Of a stretch of 64,000 bases of DNA, positions 53,128 to 61,889 are shown piece after piece. How positions within the stretch are numbered: position 1 is the first letter of the stretch; every line of letters begins with the position of its first letter. The position numbers and the translations under genes are program-made. This stretch comes from Halomonas litopenaei (GTDB lineage: Bacteria; Pseudomonadota; Gammaproteobacteria; Pseudomonadales; Halomonadaceae). Location of the stretch: positions 62,001-126,000 of the forward strand of contig NZ_JAEKJT010000003.1 in the NCBI RefSeq assembly GCF_017303055.1, written 5' to 3'. The notes under the pieces were generated by a model. That model was not told the DNA's origin. It saw nothing but the letters and a program-made list of their open reading frames with translations, and searched no databases.

Positions 53128-53240
53128 ATTGTCATGACAATCGTCATGAAGCGTCATGACAATGACTGATCAATGCCGTCTTGCTGATACTAGCACTACG
53201 TATAAGCTCCCGGTCAAAGGCTTTATTGCATCATGACAAT
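53128..53240. promoter_or_regulatory. Repeated TCATGACAAT operator in the doeA-enuR divergent region
   Basis: TCATGACAAT occurs at 53132-53141, 53154-53163 and 53231-53240. The first copy is inside the perfect palindrome ATTGTCATGACAAT (53128-53141), and a half-site GTCATGA lies at 53143. The third copy contains the enuR start codon (ATG at 53233). A -10-like TATAAG is at 53201-53206. Direct repeats plus an inverted one are usual for MocR/GabR regulators, so EnuR autoregulation and doeA control are likely. Confidence 0.65.
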
Positions 53241-54663
53241 TGATCTACTCGGCCAACTCGCTGCCCTGATCGATGGGCTTCCCGACGACGGCCAGCCAAA
53301 GTACCTGGCCATTGCGCGGGCGCTGTCCCGAGGCATACGCTCTGGTGAGCTTATGCCGGGCACTCGCTTGCCGCCCCACCGAAGATTGGCAGAGCACATT
53401 GGCGTCAGCGTACAAACGGTATCTCGCGCCTATGCACAGGCCGAAAAAATGGGCCTGGTCCAGGCCAGGGTCGGCAGCGGCACCTGGATCAATGCGCTGG
53501 ACGACAATCGCGAGTCCGCTTATCTGCGAGCCGGAGAGCCCCGCTCGGAACAGGCATTGATTGACCTGTCGATTGCTCACCCGGTATGCCCTCCCGCCCA
53601 TCATCAGCGCTTTCGTGACAGCCTGCGGGAACTGGCCGACACGGCGCATCCTGACGTGTTTGCCGCGTGCCGCCCGATTGCTGGACTCCCTCATCAACGC
53701 GAGCTGGCCAGCTGGTGGCTGAACGAGCGGCTGGGGATGCCTGGCGAGCCGGACGACCGCATCCTCACCAACGGTGGCGCTCACGGCATAATGCTGGCCA
53801 TTTCCAGCGTGGTGCAACACGGTGATCTGGTGCTGACCGAAGCCCTGACCGACCATGGGCTGATCGCCCTGTCGCGAACACTTGGCTTCCAGCTGAGAGG
53901 CGTCGCCATCGATGGTCAGGGCATGGTGCCGGAGGCCCTGGATGCCGCCTGTCGCCGCTTCAAGCCTCGCGCCGTGTGCCTGACATCAAGCCAGCTCAAC
54001 CCTACCGGAGCGACTCAGGGCGAGGCCCGTCGGGACGACATTGCCGCGATCCTCGAGCGGCATGGCGTCTGGCTGATCGAAGATGACGTTCACGCGTTGC
54101 TTGAGCCCCAACCCCTGGCCCCGGTCAGCGCGCGCATCCCCACCCAAGGGTTTCATGTCACCAGCCTGACCAAGGCCACCATGCCGGGACTGCGCGCGGG
54201 ATATCTGACCGTACCTCGCAGCCAGCTTCACCATACGCTGCCACGCCTGCGCGCGACCTCCTGGATGGCCACGCCGCTGTGCTTTGAAGTGGCCAATGCT
54301 TGGCTGGAGGACGGCAGCGTGGATCAGATGGCGGCTCATCAACGGGATCTGCTTGCCGAGCGCCAGCGCTTGGCCGCCCGCCTGCTGGCGGAGCATGGCC
54401 GCGCCTCTCGCCCCACCAGCCTGCATGTGTGGCTATCGCTACCGGGAAGCTGGCGCGCGGAGGAACTGCAGCAACTGGCCGAACAGGAAGGCGTGGCGAT
54501 CACCACGGCCACGCCCTTCATGGTGGAGCAGACTCCGGCCCCGCGACGAGTGCGTCTTAGCCTTGGCGCCGAGCCGGATATCGAACGCCTGGAGGAAGGC
54601 CTCAGGCGCCTGGCGCAGCTGCTGGATGACGCCCCGCCCCCCATGATGCAGATTGTCTACTAG
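53233..54663 (+). CDS. enuR: EnuR-like MocR/GabR-type regulator of ectoine use
   Basis: A 476-residue MocR-type regulator: GntR winged helix at the N-terminus (YLAIARALSRGIRSGELMPGTRLPPHRRLAEHIGVSVQTVSRAYAQAE) fused to a fold-type I aminotransferase domain. The PLP lysine is Lys314 in TSLTKATMPGLRAGYL; LNPTGA and EDDVHALL are other PLP-site blocks. EnuR of Ruegeria pomeroyi is a repressor of ectoine import and catabolic genes that senses acetyl-diaminobutyrate or diaminobutyrate through PLP. Divergence from doeA and the retained lysine support the same role here. The start codon lies within a repeated operator-like element. A GhrA-like gene follows after 30 bases. Confidence 0.85.
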   Translation: MTIDLLGQLAALIDGLPDDGQPKYLAIARALSRGIRSGELMPGTRLPPHRRLAEHIGVSVQTVSRAYAQAEKMGLVQARVGSGTWINALDDNRESAYLRAGEPRSEQALIDLSIAHPVCPPAHHQRFRDSLRELADTAHPDVFAACRPIAGLPHQRELASWWLNERLGMPGEPDDRILTNGGAHGIMLAISSVVQHGDLVLTEALTDHGLIALSRTLGFQLRGVAIDGQGMVPEALDAACRRFKPRAVCLTSSQLNPTGATQGEARRDDIAAILERHGVWLIEDDVHALLEPQPLAPVSARIPTQGFHVTSLTKATMPGLRAGYLTVPRSQLHHTLPRLRATSWMATPLCFEVANAWLEDGSVDQMAAHQRDLLAERQRLAARLLAEHGRASRPTSLHVWLSLPGSWRAEELQQLAEQEGVAITTATPFMVEQTPAPRRVRLSLGAEPDIERLEEGLRRLAQLLDDAPPPMMQIVY

Positions 54664-54693
54664 ACCCGACCTACCGCCCGCAGAGGACTGTCC

Positions 54694-55638
54694 ATGAAAG
54701 TTATCGTACATACCGACCAGGCAGACCAGTGGCAGCGCGCATTGTGCGAACGGCTACCCGGCGCGACCATCTGGAAGAGCCAAGACACGGATCGACAGCA
54801 GCGCGCCGAGGCCGACTACCTGGCCGCCTGGAAACCGGATGAGACGCTGATGCGGGAGTGCTCCGGCCTCAAGGGCATCATCAACCTGGGGGCTGGGGTC
54901 GATGCCTTGCTGAACAATCCGGCCCTGCCCCGAGATGTCCCGATCGTCAAGCTGCGCGATGCGGGCATGGGCGAACTGATCGCCGACTACACCCGCTATG
55001 GCCTGCTGCATTTCCAACGGGACTTCGATCGCTATCAGCGCCAGCAGCAGCAGGCCCAGTGGCGAGAACACGCCGTCATCGACAAGCAGGAGTGGACGGT
55101 CGGCGTACTGGGTTTGGGGGCCATCGGCGCCAAGGTCGCCGCCACCATCGCCGCCGACGGCTACCCGGTGCTCGGCTGGAGTCGATCGCCCAAGTCGCTG
55201 GAAGATATCGAGTGCCTGCACGGTGACGCTGGACTGGAGCAGGCGCTGCAACGCTCACGCACCCTGGTGCTGCTTCTGCCAGATACTCCCGCGACTCACC
55301 ACATCATCAACCAGCGCAGCCTGGCGCTACTGCCCCAGGGTGCCAGCCTGATCAACCCCGGTCGCGGCACCTTGATTGACGAGGCAGCGCTGCTGCAGGC
55401 ATTGGGCCCGGCCGATGACCATCAGGAGGGTCGTCTGCGCGGGGCGCTGCTCGACGCCTTCCCGGTGGAACCCTTGCCGTCCTCCAGCCCGCTGTGGCAC
55501 CACCCGAGGGTTCTGGTGACGCCTCACATGGCTGGCCCTACCCCGCTCAACGAAGCCCTCGACCAGGTCGCCGCCAGCATCGAGGCGCTTAGCCAGGGCA
55601 AGGAGATCGAGACCGTGGACCCCGAAGCAGGCTATTGA
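54694..55638 (+). CDS. D-2-hydroxyacid dehydrogenase (GhrA-like)
   Basis: A 314-residue NAD(P)-dependent 2-hydroxyacid dehydrogenase, nearest to glyoxylate/hydroxypyruvate reductase A. The nucleotide-binding loop is VGVLGLGAIGAKVAATIA, the substrate loop LINLGAGVDALL follows the family (GhrA has LGAGVDxxL), and LINPGRGTLIDEAAL plus the His in TPHMAGPTP complete the active site. It is 30 bases downstream of enuR on the same strand and so probably co-transcribed. A role in ectoine or hydroxyectoine breakdown is not known; detoxifying a 2-oxo acid is one guess. Confidence 0.85.
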   Translation: MKVIVHTDQADQWQRALCERLPGATIWKSQDTDRQQRAEADYLAAWKPDETLMRECSGLKGIINLGAGVDALLNNPALPRDVPIVKLRDAGMGELIADYTRYGLLHFQRDFDRYQRQQQQAQWREHAVIDKQEWTVGVLGLGAIGAKVAATIAADGYPVLGWSRSPKSLEDIECLHGDAGLEQALQRSRTLVLLLPDTPATHHIINQRSLALLPQGASLINPGRGTLIDEAALLQALGPADDHQEGRLRGALLDAFPVEPLPSSSPLWHHPRVLVTPHMAGPTPLNEALDQVAASIEALSQGKEIETVDPEAGY

Positions 55639-55693
55639 TAGCAGCGCTCATTGTGGCCTGGAATCGCTGACACACCCTTGCGAACCAGAAAAA

Positions 55694-55718
55694 AAGGGCA
55701 CCTCATGGAGGTGCCCTT
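55694..55718. terminator. Strong terminator between GhrA-like and YghU genes
   Basis: Perfect 11-bp stem AAGGGCACCTC (55694-55704) / GAGGTGCCCTT (55708-55718), ATG loop. On the minus strand it is followed by seven T-type bases, so it is a classical terminator for the GST gene and probably works for both convergent genes. Confidence 0.92.
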
Positions 55719-55757
55719 CTGCGGTGGTTGATCAACGATCTTGCATCACGTCACTGC

Positions 55758-56633
55758 TCAGCTGTCACCGCCGATCTTGTCCTGGGTGCGCGTGTCGAAG
55801 TCACTGGCATCGTGCCGTTCATGCAGCTGCTCGGCAGGCTCGCCGAAGGTGCGATTGACCATGCGCCCACGCTTGACGGCGGGGCGGGCATCGATGGCCT
55901 TGGCCCAGCGCAGCACGTGGGTGTACTCGTGCACCGACAGAAACTCGGCGGCATCGTACAGCCGGCCCAGGACCAGCTGGCCGTACCAGGCAAACGTCGC
56001 CATGTCGGCGATGCTGTAGCTGTCACCCGCCAGGAATTCATGGTCGGCCAGGTGGCGATCCAGCACATCCAGCTGGCGCTTGGTTTCCATGGTGAAGCGA
56101 TTGATCGGATACTCGTACTTCTCAGGCGCGTAGGCATAGAAATGCCCGAAGCCTCCGCCCAGATATGGCGCGGACCCCATCTGCCAGAACAGCCAGTTCA
56201 TGGCCTCGGTCCGGGCCTTGTGGTCAGTGGGCAGAAAGGCGCCAAATTTCTCCGCCAGATACACCAGGATTGACCCCGACTCAAACACCCGCGTCGCTGG
56301 CTGAGTGCTGTGGTCCACCAATGCCGGGATCTTCGAGTTCGGGTTGATCTCCACGAAACCGCTGGAGAACTGGTCGCCATCGCCGATGCGGATCAACCAG
56401 GCATCGTATTCCGCCTGGTCATGGCCCAGCGCCAACAACTCCTCCAGCATGATATTGACCTTCACACCATTGGGCGTCGCCAGGGAGTAGAGCTGCAGCG
56501 GATGTTTTCCGACCGGTAGCTCCTTGTCGTGGGTCGGTCCGGCGATCGGCCGGTTGATGCTGGCAAATTGACCGCCACTTTCGCCTTCCCACTTCCATAC
56601 TTTCGGCGGCTGGTACTGTGTGTCGTTGCTCAT
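55758..56633 (-). CDS. yghU: YghU-type glutathione S-transferase (disulfide-bond reductase)
   Basis: A 291-residue GST of the YghU/YfcG (Nu) class. The long N-terminal arm (YQPPKVWKWEGESGGQFASINRPIAGPTHDKELPVG) is specific for YghU, the thioredoxin-like part has LYSLATPNGVKVNIMLEEL with Thr/Asn at the glutathione site, and the helical domain ends in a long tail. YghU has disulfide reductase activity with two bound glutathiones and reduces organic peroxides. It is last in a run of SDR, old yellow enzyme and TetR genes on the same strand, suggesting electrophile or quinone defence. Confidence 0.9.
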   Translation of the reverse strand: MSNDTQYQPPKVWKWEGESGGQFASINRPIAGPTHDKELPVGKHPLQLYSLATPNGVKVNIMLEELLALGHDQAEYDAWLIRIGDGDQFSSGFVEINPNSKIPALVDHSTQPATRVFESGSILVYLAEKFGAFLPTDHKARTEAMNWLFWQMGSAPYLGGGFGHFYAYAPEKYEYPINRFTMETKRQLDVLDRHLADHEFLAGDSYSIADMATFAWYGQLVLGRLYDAAEFLSVHEYTHVLRWAKAIDARPAVKRGRMVNRTFGEPAEQLHERHDASDFDTRTQDKIGGDS

Positions 56634-56786
56634 GATGTTCCTTCACGTGATGTGGGCATCATCCCGCTCAGACCGGGATCCGCTGTCGTCATGTTCGTCG
56701 GCAAATCGAGTCGGGTGGCAACGGCGCCACCCTCCTCGCCGCAACATGACCCGACAGCTGACTCAGTGCCGATGTTCCCGCCTAGC

Positions 56787-57545
56787 TTACAGCTCCTGAC
56801 GGGTCGGGCGCAGCACCAGCTCATTGACGTCCACGTCGGCCGGCTGCTCCACCGCAAAGGCGATCGCGCGAGCCACCGCGTCAGCATCGATGGCCAGGGT
56901 GTAAAGCTCATTGACCCCCTTGGCCGTATCATCATCGCTGATCGATTGGGTCAATTCAGTGTCAATGGCCCCAGGGGAGATGTTGGTGGCCCGGATCTCG
57001 CCACCGGACTCCTGACGCAGCCCTTCGGTCAACGCCTTGACCGCGAACTTGGTCGCGCAGTAGACCGCCGCGGCCGGGAATACCACATGGCCCGCCACGG
57101 AGGACAGGTTGATGACGTGGCCCTCGTGCTGTTCACGCATGGTGGGTAGAACGGCGGCAATGCCGTAGAGCACGCCCTTGATGTTGACGTCCACCATCTG
57201 GTCCCACTCGTCTACCTTGAGCTTGTCCAGCGGCGACAGCGGCATCAGGCCAGCATTGTTGACCAGCACATCGATCCGCCCGAACTCGTCACGCGCCAGC
57301 TGTGCCAGGGCCTCTACCTGCTCACGATCGGTCACGTCGGTCACCCGGTAGACGGCTTGCCCACCTTCGGCCTTGATCTCCTCGCACAGGCGCTTGAGGC
57401 GGTCGTCGCGGCGAGCCCCCAGCACGAGCCTGGCGCCACCCTTGGCCAGACGCTTGGCTGTCGCCTCGCCCAGACCGCTGCTGGCACCGGTGATAATGAC
57501 AACCTTGTCCTGGATGCCGTCGGTACTTACGTTCTTGATATCCAT
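56787..57545 (-). CDS. Short-chain dehydrogenase/reductase
   Basis: A 252-residue classical [11 protein letters not shown] (19-26) is the cofactor loop, NNAG (96-99) the fold marker, and Ser148/149, Tyr162 and Lys166 ([10 protein letters not shown]) the active site. GARRDDRL after the second strand suggests NADPH. It resembles YdfG-type oxidoreductases that reduce hydroxy acids or carbonyls. ATG 57545 has GGAG six bases upstream. It lies 253 bases after the old yellow enzyme gene. Substrate unknown; carbonyl detoxification fits the context. Confidence 0.85.
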   Translation of the reverse strand: MDIKNVSTDGIQDKVVIITGASSGLGEATAKRLAKGGARLVLGARRDDRLKRLCEEIKAEGGQAVYRVTDVTDREQVEALAQLARDEFGRIDVLVNNAGLMPLSPLDKLKVDEWDQMVDVNIKGVLYGIAAVLPTMREQHEGHVINLSSVAGHVVFPAAAVYCATKFAVKALTEGLRQESGGEIRATNISPGAIDTELTQSISDDDTAKGVNELYTLAIDADAVARAIAFAVEQPADVDVNELVLRPTRQEL

Positions 57546-57747
57546 GCTGATCTCCATTATCGATCCGTGAAGACATCGACGCTCGGTAAAAACACCCGTC
57601 GCCCCATGTCGTGCACGAAGCACGCCCGTCTGGGGTCGCTCCGCGAAGGCCTCAGAGCGTCACCGAATGCGTCATCGAGACTGTCGTTGAGAATGTCATC
57701 TAGCGTGCCGTTAAGAGTGTCATTAACGGTGTCGTGTCTAAGCGCCA

Positions 57748-57768
57748 CCGCACCCCCGCGGGGTGCGG
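57748..57768. terminator. GC-rich hairpin after the old yellow enzyme gene
   Basis: CCGCACCCC (57748-57756) CGC GGGGTGCGG (57760-57768), perfect 9-bp stem 30 bases past the stop on the minus strand. No T-run, so its strength is doubtful. The gap 57546-57797 also has irregular GTC-rich near-repeats at 57670-57735. Confidence 0.5.
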
Positions 57769-57797
57769 GACTCGGCTCTCCGGGGGAGCCGTCTTCA

Positions 57798-58907
57798 TCA
57801 CTGTTCGTCGAGAAACGGATAGTCGGTGTAGCCCGTTTCATCGCCACCGTAGAAGGTGTCGTAGTCCGGCTCATTGAGGGGCGCATGGCGGCGGAAGCGT
57901 TCAGGCAAGTCCGGGTTCGCGATGAACGGGCGGCCGAAGGTCACCAGGTCCGTCTTGCCGGCGGCAATACGCTCGCGCGCTTCGCTGGCGGTGTAGGCAC
58001 CGTTGGCAATGTACACGCCGCTGAAGCTGTCACGGATGGCGCTGATGATGGCTTCGGGACGGCCGTTCTCATGATTGCCCTGGAAGGAATCCTCGACCAC
58101 CTCCAGGTAGGCAATGCCAACGTCATCCAGTGCCGCAGCGAAGGCAGGAAAGGTCTCTTCAGGCTTCTGGTCGTGCACGTCATTGAAGCTGCCCGTCGGG
58201 CTGATGCGCACGCCGACACGCCCCTTGCCCCATACGTCGACCACGGCGCGCACGACTTCCAGCGGCAGGCGCAGGCGGTTCTCGACACTGCCACCATAGG
58301 CGTCAGTGCGTGCGTTGCTGTCCGACTTGAGAAACTGATCGAGCAAATAACCGTTGGCAGCGTGGACCTGAACACCGTCGAAGCCCGCCTCACGCGCATT
58401 GATGGCGGCCTGGCGATACTGCTCGACGATACCGGGCAGCTCGTCAACGTCCAGCGCACGGGGGGTCGGCACGTCGACCATGCCTGATTCAGCGCTGATA
58501 AACGTCTTGGCCCCCTCCGGCTTGATCGCCGACGGGGCGACCGGGTCAGCCTTGCCGGGCTGTAGCTCGGGATGGGAAATCCGTCCGACATGCCACAGTT
58601 GGGCATGGATACAGCCGCCGTCCTCATGCACCGCATCGGTGACCTTGCGCCAGCCTGCGATCTGCTCCTGGCTGTGAATGCCAGGGGTGAACGCATAGCC
58701 CTTTCCCTGGGGTGAAATCTGCGTCGCCTCACTCAGGATCAGAGCGGCGCCCGCGCGCTGACGGTAGTAGTCCACATTCATCTGCTGAGGAATATCCCCT
58801 GGCTGCGCGGAACGCGAGCGCGTGAGCGGAGACATCAAGACACGATGCGGCAGTTCAATATCACCCAGTGCCTGGGGGGTAAAAAGCGGATCCTGTTCAG
58901 CGCTCAT
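57798..58907 (-). CDS. Old yellow enzyme (NemA-like ene-reductase)
   Basis: A 369-residue FMN-dependent alkene reductase. Key residues are in HAQLWHVGRISHP, VHAANGYLLDQFL (His182 and Asn185 bind the substrate carbonyl) and the LTRSRSAQPGDIP segment near the FMN. FGRPFIANPDLPERF is the usual C-terminal FMN phosphate region. NemA-type enzymes reduce N-ethylmaleimide, nitrate esters and quinone-like electrophiles. ATG 58907 follows AGGAGG. The TetR repressor gene lies upstream with a shared-looking operator at 59236-59247, as in the E. coli nemRA arrangement. Confidence 0.92.
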   Translation of the reverse strand: MSAEQDPLFTPQALGDIELPHRVLMSPLTRSRSAQPGDIPQQMNVDYYRQRAGAALILSEATQISPQGKGYAFTPGIHSQEQIAGWRKVTDAVHEDGGCIHAQLWHVGRISHPELQPGKADPVAPSAIKPEGAKTFISAESGMVDVPTPRALDVDELPGIVEQYRQAAINAREAGFDGVQVHAANGYLLDQFLKSDSNARTDAYGGSVENRLRLPLEVVRAVVDVWGKGRVGVRISPTGSFNDVHDQKPEETFPAFAAALDDVGIAYLEVVEDSFQGNHENGRPEAIISAIRDSFSGVYIANGAYTASEARERIAAGKTDLVTFGRPFIANPDLPERFRRHAPLNEPDYDTFYGGDETGYTDYPFLDEQ

Positions 58908-59235
58908 ACAAAGCCTCCTGATCAGTGGTCATCGTCTTGGCGTGACGATCTGGCAAGAAAATGAAAAAGGTCGCCGTTGTTGCTGGTGCAACGTTTTCAC
59001 GTGACGAGAGATTCCGTTGGCTGTCCTGCCAATGCCATCACGCCACCGCTAGACAGCCTAGGTGAGTAGCGCTGGCCGCCAGCACTGGAGACCCGTCCTG
59101 GTTGCTGGCAATGGAAACTAGCCCTGACGTCGAAACCTGACGCCTATCCCGGAAGGGACTCACCAGTGACGCTCTCTATCAATACACTTAATGTACAACT
59201 ATTGAATAGATTTTCAACCATGCTGTACAAATTTT

Positions 59236-59247
59236 TAGACCAGTCTA
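59236..59247 (-). promoter_or_regulatory. TetR-type operator before the old yellow enzyme
   Basis: TAGACCAGTCTA, a palindrome with TAGAC/GTCTA arms, resembling the NemR box (TAGACC-N4-GGTCTA). Next to it on the minus strand are TTGTAC and TATTCA spaced 16 bases, a possible promoter. The 580-base gap 58908-59487 has no visible gene. Distance to the start codon is about 330 bases, so a long leader is implied. Confidence 0.6.
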
Positions 59248-59487
59248 TTAGTGATTGCATTCAAAAAAAAGCACCATGAGCGCTGCACACGTCCAGCGAG
59301 CGGAATGCATCGCCGGACGCACTTGTCGCGACGCCCGAACAGCGCGAAACCCGAGGCCTAAGCGCTATCGGCGAGGCGTCAGGACTGTGCCCAATGCAGC
59401 GGCTCATTCGTGCAGGCACGTGTTCAGTCTTGCCGCAGTCTCGCCGCGATGCTGCCGAAGCGGTTCACGCTCTCCTGCTCTTGCGGC

Positions 59488-60072
59488 TCAGGCCTTGATA
59501 CACGCCAGCAACGTGTCCTCAAACTCCGACATGGGCGAGCAGGTCCTCATCATCTTGGCCCTGAGCATGGCACCCTGCCAGCCCGCCAGGATGAACGATG
59601 CCATCGCCTCTGCGGAGATATCGCTGCGAATCGTCCCTGCTTGCTGCCCTTCTTTCAGGCAGCTGGCAAAGTAGCTTTCCCAGCGCTTGAAAATGCCGTC
59701 AAGGGCGTCTCGCAAGCAGTCACTTTGGGACGACATCTCCTGTCCCAGGGTGCCAATCAGACAGCCGCGCAAGTGTCCGCATTCCGCCATGCCTTGACGC
59801 GCTTCAGCGAAATAACGGTGCAGCCGCGCAAAGGGCTCGTCAGAAGAATGCACCAGCAAGGCCTGGAAGCGCTTGTCGTACTCTTCCGCGAAAGACTCAA
59901 CAACCGCAAGGCCGAACGCCTCCTTGCTGGCGAAGTAGTGATAGAAGGACCCCTTCGGCACGCCTGCCGCCTTGAGCACCGCGTTGATGCCCGTGGCCGT
60001 ATAGCCGTGCTCGGCAAAGGTGGTCATGCCGACCTGAATCAACAGGTCTCTGGTGGGAGCTTTAGTCGTCAT
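59488..60072 (-). CDS. TetR-family repressor (NemR/AcuR-like)
   Basis: A 194-residue TetR regulator with helix-turn-helix ATGINAVLKAAGVPKGSFYHYFASKEAF and a ligand domain containing Cys in MAECGHLRGCLIGTLGQEMS and MMRTCSPMS. NemR senses electrophiles and hypochlorite by cysteine modification; the two Cys flanking HLRG in this position match the NemR/AcuR group (GCLIGTL is typical). ATG 60072 is chosen over a GTG at 60081. Its upstream TAGACCAGTCGTCTA (60084-60098) shares TAGACCAGTC with the site before the old yellow enzyme, so it probably controls both. Confidence 0.85.
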   Translation of the reverse strand: MTTKAPTRDLLIQVGMTTFAEHGYTATGINAVLKAAGVPKGSFYHYFASKEAFGLAVVESFAEEYDKRFQALLVHSSDEPFARLHRYFAEARQGMAECGHLRGCLIGTLGQEMSSQSDCLRDALDGIFKRWESYFASCLKEGQQAGTIRSDISAEAMASFILAGWQGAMLRAKMMRTCSPMSEFEDTLLACIKA

Positions 60073-60083
60073 ACATCGCACAC

Positions 60084-60098
60084 TAGACCAGTCGTCTA
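60084..60098 (-). promoter_or_regulatory. TetR-type operator before the repressor gene
   Basis: TAGACCAGTCGTCTA: arms TAGAC/GTCTA with a 5-base centre, 12 bases upstream of the repressor start codon. Shares its first ten bases with the site at 59236. Confidence 0.65.
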
Positions 60099-60299
60099 CT
60101 CACGTCAACCCCATCACAGGTGACTCCGCCGATAACCGCCAGCCTGACCACCAAGGCCCGAATAACGGGGCCTTGGCGTCGAGCAAACACCCACTTCATG
60201 GCCTCGCCAGCAGCACAATGAGGCACCGAACCGACCACTAACTATAGGGATACGCTCTATCGATGTACCTCATCGTTACCCTTCAGGGTTTCACAGCGA

Positions 60300-60351
60300 C
60301 GCTTACTTGCGGCGCTTACTTGCGACGCTTACTTGCAGCGCTTACTTGCGG
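60300..60351. repeat. Four 13-bp tandem units
   Basis: CGCTTACTTGCGG, CGCTTACTTGCGA, CGCTTACTTGCAG, CGCTTACTTGCGG in direct succession. It lies between the TetR gene and the end of the DJ-1 gene, in the 365-base gap 60073-60437, which shows no gene. Confidence 0.92.
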
Positions 60352-60437
60352 CAATCGATTGGCGACGACACCCGTGCGAGAGCCTCCTCCCCTGCATGGG
60401 TCTCGCCACCGCCCGCTGCTGTCTGCAGCAGCGCGTT

Positions 60438-60995
60438 CTACAGCAGCGCGTTGAACTGGCGCAACCACTCCGGATGCGCCGGCCAGGCTGGCGCGGTCAC
60501 GAACTTGCCACAGGTGATCGCATCGGTCACCTCGAGGTCGACAAATTCTCCTCCGGCCAGGCGCACTTCCGGCGCACAGGCCGGGTACGCGGAGATGCGG
60601 TGACCCGACAATGACACCGCGGCGGCCAACAGTTGGGCACCATGGCAGACGGCTGCAACCGGTTTTTCACTGTCGACGAAGTGGCGCACTACCTCCAGCA
60701 CCCGTTCGTCCAGGCGCAGATACTCCGGCGCTCTGCCACCTGGGATTACCAAACCGTTGTAGTCTGCTACGGTGATGTCGGCAAAGGTCTCGTTCAGCGC
60801 GAACAGATGCCCCGGCTTTTCGGTATAGGTCTGGTCACCTTCGAAGTCATGGATGGCCGTCTTGACCGTATCGCCTTCCTTCTTGTCAGGACAGACCGCA
60901 TCGACACGGTGCCCCATGGCCTGCAAGGCCTGGAACGGCACCATGATTTCATAATCTTCGACAAAATCTCCCGCGAGCAGCAACAAACGTGCCAT
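60438..60995 (-). CDS. DJ-1/PfpI-family protein
   Basis: A 185-residue protein of the DJ-1/PfpI/YhbO superfamily. The nucleophile elbow [13 protein letters not shown] holds Cys117, and the acidic partner lies in [16 protein letters not shown] near residue 13. Members act as glyoxalases, deglycases or hydrolases and protect against carbonyl stress. Its His in CHGA follows the usual pattern. ATG 60995 has GGAG about 10 bases upstream. It is next to the electrophile-defence genes but separated by a repeat array, so co-regulation is uncertain. Confidence 0.85.
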   Translation of the reverse strand: MARLLLLAGDFVEDYEIMVPFQALQAMGHRVDAVCPDKKEGDTVKTAIHDFEGDQTYTEKPGHLFALNETFADITVADYNGLVIPGGRAPEYLRLDERVLEVVRHFVDSEKPVAAVCHGAQLLAAAVSLSGHRISAYPACAPEVRLAGGEFVDLEVTDAITCGKFVTAPAWPAHPEWLRQFNALL

Positions 60996-61205
60996 AAGGC
61001 AGACTCCTTGGTCGTTGGAAACGGCGCAGGGTCGAGGCATTGACCGAAAAGTCGACGAGCGCAGGCACTTTTCAGACCCGCCTCACGCTGACCATGCTGT
61101 CATGCAGCGTAACCACTGATCCGCGTCATCGCCAGCGTCGCGGAACCTTGTCGCGGAATCGGCCTCCCACAGTAAGCGACCCGACTTGCCAGCACGGATA
61201 ACACC

Positions 61206-61889
61206 ATGGCCTCTATTCTCCACTATCGCCGACTTGTCACCCACTGCCGCCAGGCGCTCGGCGCCAGTCTGCTGTGGCTGCTGATCATGCCTGTCACGGC
61301 ACAGGCAGCGACGCTATCGGCCTTCGACGCTCGCTATCACCTGTCGGTGGACGGCTGGCCGGATGCCACCGTCCATCACCGTCTGCAGCCAGAGGGCGAA
61401 CATTGGCTCAGTGATATGCGCGCTCGCGTCGCCGTTGCAGAAGGTCAGGAAAGCGCGAGGTTCCTGAGCCAGGGGGCACAGCTTCAAGCCATTGGTTACG
61501 CCAGCGGCTACAAGCTGCTAGGTATCGGCAAGCGCTACCAGCTCAATGCACCGCAGCTGCGGCAGACCCCTGATCGGCAGACAGCGTTGATTCAGCTGTC
61601 TCGCCAGGTACAGCAGCATGGCTGCTCGCCCTCCTGTGAGCTTCGCTATCTCGACCACAAGGGCGAACAGGAACGACTGATTGCCACCCCCATGGCGTCA
61701 CGCAGGATGGAAGTGCAGGGACGCTCCATCGACGCGCCCAGGGTTCGACTGGCAGACCCTGACAAAGACGACCGACACATGGTGGTGACCTTTCATCCTG
61801 AGCTTGCTGGCCTGTTGCTCGGCGTGACCTATACCAAGCGGGGCGAGCAGGTCAGCGAGCTGGCACTCACCTCACTCACCCTTCCGTGA
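61206..61889 (+). CDS. Exported DUF3108-like protein
   Basis: A 227-residue protein with a signal peptide (hydrophobic ALGASLLWLLIMPVTAQAAT near 17-36). The beta-rich body, with LSAFDARYHLSVDGWPDATVHHRLQPEGEHW and TFHPELAGLLLGVTYTKRGEQ, resembles DUF3108 periplasmic or outer-membrane-associated proteins. Two Cys in HGCSPSCELRY could form a disulfide. Function is unknown. Ribosome site is weak. The gap after it (61890-62227) shows only a hairpin. Confidence 0.65.
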   Translation: MASILHYRRLVTHCRQALGASLLWLLIMPVTAQAATLSAFDARYHLSVDGWPDATVHHRLQPEGEHWLSDMRARVAVAEGQESARFLSQGAQLQAIGYASGYKLLGIGKRYQLNAPQLRQTPDRQTALIQLSRQVQQHGCSPSCELRYLDHKGEQERLIATPMASRRMEVQGRSIDAPRVRLADPDKDDRHMVVTFHPELAGLLLGVTYTKRGEQVSELALTSLTLP

